From: Paragorgia papillata
Lineage: Eukaryota > Cnidaria > Anthozoa > Scleralcyonacea > Coralliidae
Reading direction: 5' to 3'
DNA: 64,000 nucleotides
Assembly (NCBI GenBank): GCA_035771165.1
Contig: JAWNZC010000351.1
Location: forward strand, 7,695,501 to 7,759,500
A model generated the notes under the pieces. It did not search any database, was not told the origin of the DNA, and was given only the letters and a program-made list of their open reading frames with translations. A program made the translations under genes and the position numbers. Each line of letters opens with the position of its first letter. Position 1 is the stretch's first letter. Positions 57,635 to 64,000 of this stretch are shown here, one piece after another.

Positions 57635-57820
57635 AACGAATGAACGAACGAACGAACAGACAAACGAACGAACGAATAAAGGAGCGAACGAACAAAGGAG
57701 AGAAAGGGCGAACAATAGAACAAACGAAATAAAGAACGAACGAAGGAACAAACAAAAGAACCAACTAACAAACAAACAAACAAACAAACAAACAAACAAA
57801 CAAACAAACAAACAAACAAG
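57635..57820. repeat. (CGAA)n and (CAAA)n tetranucleotide array
   Basis: AACGAACGAACGAAC-type units grade into pure CAAA. Long Phe/Val/Ser/Cys frames on the minus strand are artefacts of it. Confidence 0.95.
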
Positions 57821-57962
57821 TATAAACAGGCTGTATGTATAGGACTTTTGAACAGGTGAGCGTATACCCATTGCAACCAGGCACCGCCTGTTACGTCTAG
57901 AAGCCCGCTCATGCATACAGCTAGTATATCCAGGCAGTCAAGCAACTGAATCTCGTGTATTT

Positions 57963-58457
57963 AAAGGGCAATAGCACTAAAAATTAAGTTTGTCTAATTT
58001 GAAAGAACTCATAAAATTGTAATAGAACATCCTTTACAACTTTTTCGTATCTCTCTTCGTTTTCAAGATATTTCAATTTGTTTGATACGTAAATGAGATG
58101 GTCTCTGACGTCAGGTGTGGGTTAAAATATTTTCACATGTAGCAAAACCAGTTATATCTCTAAGTTTGTTCAGCGAAATCATTTGAAACTGTACACATAA
58201 AAACTCCTTGCGACGCTGAACATTTCATGTTAGATATGTAAGTGATTTTGCTCTGTAAAATAAAATAAAATAAGTAAAAAAAGTAAAAATATTTTACCCC
58301 ACTCCTGACGTCAGAGACCATCTCATTTACATATCAAACAAATTGAAATATCTTGAAAACGCAGAAAGATACAAAAAAGTTGTAAAGGATCTTCTATTAC
58401 AATTTTATGAGTTCTTTCAAATTAGACAAACTTAATTTTTGTTGCCAATCCCCTTTT
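57963..58457. mobile_element. palindromic MITE with GACGTCAG in both arms
   Basis: ATTAAGTTTGTCTAATTTGA and GAACTCATAAAATTGTAATA through GAGATGGTCTCTGACGTCAG are mirrored by CTGACGTCAGAGACCATCTC and TTTCAAATTAGACAAACTTA. The arms are about 165 bp. It lies in an intron of the unrecognised gene. A diverged fragment occurs near 47870-47990. Confidence 0.88.
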
Positions 58458-58638
58458 TAACAAAATAAAACTAAATATAATATAATATATATAAAAAAAC
58501 AAAACCATCGTCACTAGCAATAACATCAACTTACTTAACTTCTCCTCTGTCTTTGCTTTCGACTACTAAGATTGACTTTGTTCCCTCATATAAACTTGTA
58601 AGTGATACATCACTGCCTGATTTCGCTAATAAATGCAT

Positions 58639-58641
58639 TAA

Positions 58642-58728
<87 letters not shown>

Positions 58729-58731
58729 ATA
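58639..58731. repeat. (AAAT)n microsatellite
   Basis: About 90 bases of pure ATAA tetranucleotide. Confidence 0.95.
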
Positions 58732-59152
58732 TGTCGTCAAAATGCTCCGAAGTCTATAGCCCACACGTACAGGTTAACACATTATCATTTAAAAACGCAA
58801 CTTTTTTTCTCAGTCCATATATACATACAAAGCGTTTTAAAAACTGTTTCGTGTTTGCCACCGTTTTTGTCGTTTATCTATACTATAGACAGTAGACCTA
58901 ACCATAAAAGAAAACTGCGTTTTCAAACTAAAATGCCGTATCCCCTGTTTATACAAAAGAGAGCTAACTATCCTAGGAGGGCTGATCCTCTATGCAGAGA
59001 TCCCGCCTATCAATCAAATCGGTTCCAACACTTGTTTTGGTTTATATGAGAGGGCTAGCCCTCCTAGGTTTACTAAAATTAACCCCTCCTGCATGGGTTT
59101 ATTAGGGTTTAGTGATTAGTATGACTAGACTAGTCTGCTAAACAATAGCTTA

Positions 59153-59402
59153 GGTCTGCGCTAAACGCACAATAGACGAATTTAATTCAGCCGAATTTAA
59201 TTCGAATTAACTTCGTCGGTAATGCCACGTAAATGCGACGTCGAGTTAAACGTCGAATTTCAGTCGAATTTAATTGCTTTTATTTGGACTCGTGGAGCCT
59301 GAAAACGACTTCTTGAAAACATGGCATCGAATTGTCACAGACGAATTTAATTGCCCAGACGAATTTAATCGAGTTATACGTCGCAGTTTCGTCGAATAAA
59401 TC
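59153..59402 (-). mobile_element. family A MITE, truncated copy
   Basis: It begins GGTCTGCGCTAAACGCACAA and contains AATTCGAATTAACTTCGTCG, GACGTCGAGTTAAACGTCG and AAACATGGCATCGAATTGTC, matching the right half of 51162-52610 in inverse and then part of its left half. The second terminal repeat is missing. Confidence 0.75.
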
Positions 59403-59454
59403 TGCGTCCTTCGCAATTCAGCCGCTGGCTGCAAGTAAGGATGATTAGCCCCCC

Positions 59455-59610
59455 AGTCCTTTATCCAAATAAAACATATCGTTTATGTGCATATGTACTC
59501 TTATAAAACTATGTTTGACGGCATTTGAACACGACAGAAGACCAGAAGTGTAAAGGCTATCGCCTCATACTTCACCTCGCCTTCAAATGGCGTCAAGCGT
59601 ACCTTTATTA
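59455..59610. mobile_element. partial MITE related to 35568 and 36900
   Basis: TGCATATGTACTCTTATAAA, TTTGACGGCATTTGAACACG and AAATGGCGTCAAGCGTACCT are the decayed hairpin of that family. Confidence 0.65.
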
Positions 59611-59652
59611 TAACAACATGACCCTTGGTTTCAAAGAAATTATATAGATTAC

Positions 59653-60076
59653 GTACTTTTTGGTGTTATTTTGTCTCCAGCACTAAATGAATGTCGGCTT
59701 TCAAAGGTAGAACTTGGTTTTTCTCCCTCTTCTTTTGGTAGATTAGACGGTTCAGGAGATGGCTTGATCCTCATACTAAATGCTTGTCGAAATACCTTCC
59801 TTCGTGTGTCCGGGGTAAGGTCTTCCATCAACGTCTCGTCCAGCTGCACCGGCGCTCCTCTTTCATCGACAGTATCAACGGGGCTTGTTGGAGAAGAAAG
59901 AGATTGTTCCGAGGCGGGTGTAATGGTTATCTGACATGGAGAAGATGGAGAAGTAGCTCGCCATGATTGTTTAGATTGCGTAGAAGGTGGTCTCTCATTG
60001 TCGTCTTTACGTTCGGCCTTCCTTGGCTTTACCTCGTTTTTGGCATGATTTTTTGATGTAGTGCGGCTATCCAATT
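59653..60076 (-). CDS. unrecognised spliced gene, second exon
   Basis: It follows acceptor CTTTTCAATTAG in phase 1 (AA completes a Glu codon) and encodes about 141 residues: LDSRTTSKNHAKNEVKPRKA, then a disordered Ser/Pro/Thr-rich stretch (TSPSSPCQITITPASEQSL, SSPTSPVDTVDE), then LDETLMEDLTPDTRRKVFRQ and AFSMRIKPSPEPS. The acidic-to-basic segment LDETLMEDLTPDTRRKVFRQ looks like a short amphipathic helix and is the most conserved-looking part; SP/TP sites suggest regulation by proline-directed kinases. Two donors are possible: AAA|GTACGT ending at 59657 (phase 1) or TAC|GTAATC ending at 59653 (phase 2). The second fits the exon at 57603. No family is recognised. Confidence 0.65.
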
Positions 60077-60129
60077 CTAATTGAAAAGTGAAAGAAGCTA
60101 GTGAATAGTGATTCCGCGATCACGTTAAA

Positions 60130-62440
60130 AGCAAAGTGCAGAGAAGAGAGAGCGCAGAGTGCAGGGTGAGAGTACATGACGAGTGCATGACGAGTGAATT
60201 GAGATAACATGACAAGTGCATGACGAGTACATTGAGATAACATGACAAGAGCATTGAGATAACATGACGAGTGCATTGAGATAACATGACGAGTGCATGC
60301 AGAGTGCATGCAGAGTGCATGCAGAGAGCGTACAGAATGTATGCAGACTACATGCAGAGGTCATGCAGAGTGTTTGCAGAGTGCATGCCGAGTGCATCCA
60401 GAACGAATACGGAGTGCATACAGAGAGCATGCAGAGAGAATACAAAGTACACGCAGATTGCATGCAAAGTGTAGGCAGGGTGCATGCAAAGTACACGCAG
60501 ATTGCATGCAAAGGGCATCTAGAGTGCATGCAGAAGGAATACAAAAGGCATGTAGAGTGCATGCAGAGAGCATGCTGGGTGTATGCAGAGTGCATGCAGA
60601 ATGCATGCAAAGTGCATGCAAAGTGAATGCTAGGTGTATGCTAGGTGTATGCAGAGTGCATGTAAAGTGCATGCAGAGTGCATGCTAGCTGTATGCAGAG
60701 TGCATGTAAAGTGCATGCAGAGTGCATGCAGGTTGCATGCAGAGAGAATACAAAGTACATATAGAGTGCATGCTAGGTGTATGCAGAGTGCATGCAGGGT
60801 GCATACAGAATTCATGCAAAGTGCATGCAAGGTGCATACAGAGTGCATGCAAAGAGAATACGGAGTGTATACAGAGTGTATACAGAGTGTATACAGAGTG
60901 TATACAGAGTGTATACAGAGTGTATACAGAGTGCACTCAGAGTGCCCACATAATGCATGTGGAGTGCATGAAAGTTGCATGCAGAGAATGTATGCAACAT
61001 GCAGAGAGAATACAAAGTGCATGCATAGTGCTGCTAGTGACCTCGGTTTCGGTCACTAACGTATACTTAGTAGGCCAATATCATTATTTATTAATTTAAT
61101 TTTTTTAACTGCGCCCCTCTCCCTAAAGGCACCGCTCCTAATACGAAGCCAGTCCAACTCTGCTATGTGTTAGAAAATCTCAGGTGTCCCAACGACTTTT
61201 GAAATTGATTGAAATAGATTTAGCAATTAGCTAGGTGTATGCAGAATGCATGCAGGGTGCATGCAGAATTCATGCAAAGTAGATGCAAGGTGCATGCAAA
61301 GTGCATCTAGTGCAAAGTGCATACAAAGTGCAAAGTGCAATGTGCATACAGAGATAATACAAAGTTTGTATTATCTCTGAACAAAGTACATGCAGAAGGA
61401 ATACAAAATGCATGCAAGAGGGTGCATGCAAAGTGTATGCAGAGAGCATGCAAAGAGAATCCAGAGTGCATGCAAAGTGCAGGCACAGAGTGCACGGAGA
61501 GAGCATACAGAGAGCATGCAAAGAGCACGCAATGAGAATCCAGAGTGCTTGCAAAGTGCAGGCAGAGAGTATGCAGAGTGCATATAGAGTACATATACAG
61601 AGAGTATGCAGAGAGCATGCAAAATGCATCAAAGTGTATACAGAGAGCATGCAGAGTTTATCAGAGTGCATATAGACAGCATGCAGAGTACATGCAAGTT
61701 GTATGCAGAGAGTGTATGCAAAGTGCATACAGAGTTCATCAAATTGCATACAAATAGCCTGCAGAGTGTATCCGAGTACATGCAGAATGCATCAAAGTGC
61801 ACGCAGAGAGCATGCAGAGAGAATACAAAGTACACGCAGATTGCATGCAGGGTGCATGCAAAGTGCATGCAAAGGGCATCTAGAGTGCATGCAGAAGGAA
61901 TACAAAGGGCATGTAGAGTGCATGCAGAGAGCATGCTGGGTGTATGCAGAGTGCATGCAGGGTGCATGCAGAGTGCATGCAGAGAGAATACAAAGTACAT
62001 GCAGACTGCATGCTAGGTGTATGCAGAGTGCATGCAGGGCGCATGCAGAATGCATGTAAAGTGCATGCACAGTGCATGTAGATTGCATGCAGAAGGAATT
62101 CAAAGTGCATGCAGAAGGAATTCAAGGTGCATGCAGAGTGCATGTAGAGTGCCTGCAGAGTTGTATGCAGAGAGTGTATGCAAAGTGCATGCAGAGTTCA
62201 TCAAAGTGCATACAAATAGCCTGCAGAGTGTATCCGAGTACATGCAGAATGCATCAAAGTGCACGTAGAGAGCATGCCAAGAGAATGCAGAGTGTATGCA
62301 AAGTGCAGGCATGCAGAGAGCATGCAAGTTGCACGCAGACAGCATACAGAGAGCACGCAGAGTGTATGCAAAGAGCATGCAAAGGAATAAAGAGTGCATG
62401 TAAAGTGCAGGCAGAGTGCATGCAGACAGCATACAGAGGG
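60130..62440. repeat. 11-bp minisatellite, GCATGCAGAGT family, about 2.3 kb
   Basis: Hundreds of near-copies of an 11-12 base unit (GTGCATGCAGA, GTGCATGCAAA, GTGTATGCAGA, GAATACAAA variants). They run from about 60130 to 61035 and again from about 61230 to 62440, separated by some 190 bases of unrelated sequence. The core TGCATGCA is palindromic and alternates purine and pyrimidine. Higher-order blocks (for example GAGAATACAAAGTACACGCA) recur. Because 33 bases make 11 codons, all six frames stay open for long stretches with CRVHAECMQSA-like or LHALCMHSACT-like peptides; none is a gene. It lies in the intron between the first two exons of the unrecognised gene. Confidence 0.95.
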
Positions 62441-62614
62441 TACATTCCACCCTGAGTCAAATGCTATGTGGCAGTTGAATGCTACCCGTTGATAACTGTT
62501 TGCATGAAAAGTTAGAGAAATAAAACCGTTGTTCTCGGATGCTTAATCGAGGGGACGCTTGCCATTAGGGAAATAAATATCGCAAGCCTATCTAACGCCC
62601 TCCATGATTTTTAC

Positions 62615-62828
62615 CTATTAATTCCTGCAACATTTCGTCGTGTTTCTCGTTTTCTTGAACCAAAATATCGTCATTTTCTGACCCAACATGGCCTCCAGTA
62701 GTCGGCGGTAAACCTGCGGAGACACGTTGTTCTGCCATTACAATATCCTCGCGACCAATACCATGATCTTCTAAAGGTTCAAAGTGAAACTGATCGTCTT
62801 CGTCCTCAACAATATCAAGTGTGGCCAT
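62615..62828 (-). CDS. unrecognised spliced gene, first coding exon
   Basis: The start ATG at 62828-62826 opens MATLDIVEDEDDQFHFEPLE, DHGIGREDIVMAEQRVSAGL, and later DDILVQENEKHDEMLQELI. The exon ends at donor TAATAG|GTAAAA in phase 1, joining exon 60076 in frame (ELI-E-LDSRTT). It is strongly acidic with no signal peptide, so probably a cytosolic or nuclear protein. The end (KHDEMLQELI) is helical. Composition is clearly unlike the neighbouring minisatellite. The family is not recognised. Confidence 0.7.
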
Positions 62829-62984
62829 ACTGAAAACAACTTTCTGTGGAGATCTTTGAATCGTTTCTTCAACTAATAAAATATAAACTATGTGTTAACG
62901 TGCGTTGTAAAAGCGCTTTTCCTAGAGGGGTTTTTTTTTTTAAGCGCGCTGGTTGGAAAATTTCGAGCAACAAGACGCCCCAAC

Positions 62985-63256
62985 CTCGTTCCCAGGGCCT
63001 TTTTGAAATTGCGAGGACGGAAAAGGCCCTGGCAATGGCTCGTCACAGCACCAGTGTAATAAATTAGCAATTTAGTTTAGTATGCAAAATCATTCTGAGT
63101 AATGACAGTCCCGTGGGAGAAGTTCATTGTAATGGCGGTCCCGTTGAAGCTATTTGGTCACAACTGGCACAAAACTATGCATAAATATGTTTCACGAAGA
63201 ATCAACCAGGGCTTTTTCCCGCCTTACCAATTTCAAAAAGGCCCTGGGAACGAGGG
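62985..63256. mobile_element. MITE, CTCGTTCCCAGGGCCTTTTT ends
   Basis: CCTCGTTCCCAGGGCCTTTT with TGAAATTGCGAGGACGGAAA at the left is mirrored by TTTCAAAAAGGCCCTGGGAA with CGAGG at the right. It lies just upstream of the first exon of the unrecognised gene, so it may overlap that promoter. Confidence 0.8.
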
Positions 63257-63259
63257 TGC

Positions 63260-63600
63260 AATACGTCCCGTAATATCAGTGTTACTAGAAAGCTGTATGT
63301 TCATTCTTAAATTAAGAGCAGTGGCAATATAAACTAAAATTCATTTTTGTGGGTTAACATCATGTTTAATTTAGAAAGTTCTGAGCTTTTGGTCCGTGAC
63401 CTCGGACCGTCTTCAGAGAAGTTACATTAAACGTTTGTCCACGTCAGCGAACTATTGCGTTGCTCTAACCCGCAGAAATGAATTTTAATTGTTAAACATC
63501 ATGCAAAAGTTCAAAGAACATAATATAAATAAACTAAGTTTAAAAAAACTCGTGAAATAGTAAAAGAATTCCATTCTCCAATTTAGATCGCTCGATTGAG
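63260..63600. other. no gene supported
   Basis: A short internal symmetry (GGTCCGTGACCTCGGACC at about 63391) is the only structure seen. Confidence 0.4.
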
Positions 63601-63609
63601 ATGCTGTAT

Positions 63610-63747
63610 CAACAACTCGTTTATTATGTTTCATCAGGAGAATAAAAAAACCCAAAACACTAAAATCACTCAGTCTTTGGCTTCGTGTTTTCGTTATGTT
63701 TCCTCGTGTTTGGATCCTCTAATGAAACATTCAAACTCGTAGTTGCT
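63610..63747. mobile_element. small MITE, CAACAACTCGTTTATTATGTTTCATC ends
   Basis: TCAACAACTCGTTTATTATG with TTTCATCAGGAGA pairs with ATCCTCTAATGAAACATTCA and AACTCGTAGTTG. It is related to the half copy at 40064. Confidence 0.7.
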
Positions 63748-63939
63748 ATATTACGGAAAACGTTATTTTGCTCACATTTTGTCACTCTGAAGCCAGCGAA
63801 CTAACTTCTTCCATATCAGTACATTTTCGGCCACATATGAACAGCATTACTTATATGTATGTTATTAGTGTTTTCAGCTTGAGTTGGTAAAGTTTTTTCG
63901 TATGTTTTTGCTGTGCAAGGTGTCGTAAGTTAAACTCAG

Positions 63940-64000
63940 AGAAAAACTCTGAGCTCCAGACGGGACTTGAACCCACAACCTTCCGAATGCCAGCCGAACG
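63940..64000 (-). mobile_element. tRNA-derived SINE, cut by the window end
   Basis: On the minus strand a B-box GGTTCAAGTCC (63973-63963) is followed by CGTCTGGAGCTCAGAG and TTTTTCTCTGAG, the same hairpin block as at 33354-33395. The A-box part continues toward 64000, where GCTGGCATTCGG is visible. Confidence 0.7.

Noticed and set aside
57489..57945. Phe/Val/Ser/Cys-rich minus-strand frames
   Set aside because: They come from the (CGAA)n and (CAAA)n array. Only the short exon at 57493-57603 is kept.
60067..62460. Many overlapping open frames on both strands with CRVHAECMQSA-like or LHALCMHSACT-like peptides
   Set aside because: They are produced by the 11-bp minisatellite, which keeps every frame open. 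The two strands give mirror peptides.

Overview
This is a window of nuclear DNA from an early-branching animal. A cnidarian is the likeliest source, but that is inference. The sequence is AT-rich, has long introns, and is packed with small inverted-repeat (MITE-like) transposons, microsatellites and truncated non-LTR retrotransposons. There is no bacterial-style gene packing, no rRNA or tRNA gene and no CRISPR array. Almost every long open frame is a shadow of a repeat. The real genes had to be assembled from short exons using splice sites and codon phase.

Genes. (1) A HAND-class bHLH transcription factor lies on the plus strand. Exon 1 (7522-7890) carries the whole bHLH domain. Exon 2 (24390-24485) carries the short C-terminus, and both ends of the 16.5 kb intron are phase 0. 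(2) Mitochondrial ribosomal protein uL22m (MRPL22) lies on the minus strand between 40011 and 32975. Five exons are recognised, and one very small exon between 39719 and 37340 is not located. (3) An unrecognised spliced gene lies on the minus strand, with exons at 62615-62828, 59653-60076 and 57493-57603. A further good exon at 48742-48907 may belong to it. (4) A possible 140-residue gene with a single coding exon is at 29609-30031 (minus).

Layout. 0-7 kb holds a decayed reverse-transcriptase-type fragment, several MITEs and otherwise empty DNA. 7.5-24.8 kb is the HAND gene; its intron contains a degenerate satellite, a 20-bp minisatellite and two large near-perfect palindromes. 24.8-28 kb is a cluster of MITEs inserted into one another. 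28-32.6 kb holds a 5S-rRNA-derived SINE, the small gene and a CR1/L2-like 3' end. 33-40 kb is MRPL22, whose introns are filled with MITEs. 40-57.4 kb is almost pure transposon graveyard, including a three-level nested insertion at 50866-52787. 57.5-62.8 kb is the unrecognised gene, whose first intron holds about 2.3 kb of an 11-bp GCATGCAGAGT-type minisatellite. The last kilobase holds two MITEs and the edge of a tRNA-derived SINE.

I see no operon-like or defence-like multi-gene system. The most notable features are the nested TTA-flanked MITEs, MITEs carrying CRE, YY1-like and E-box sequences next to developmental and housekeeping genes, and the alternating purine-pyrimidine minisatellite. 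All calls come from reading the sequence. No alignment or expression data were available.
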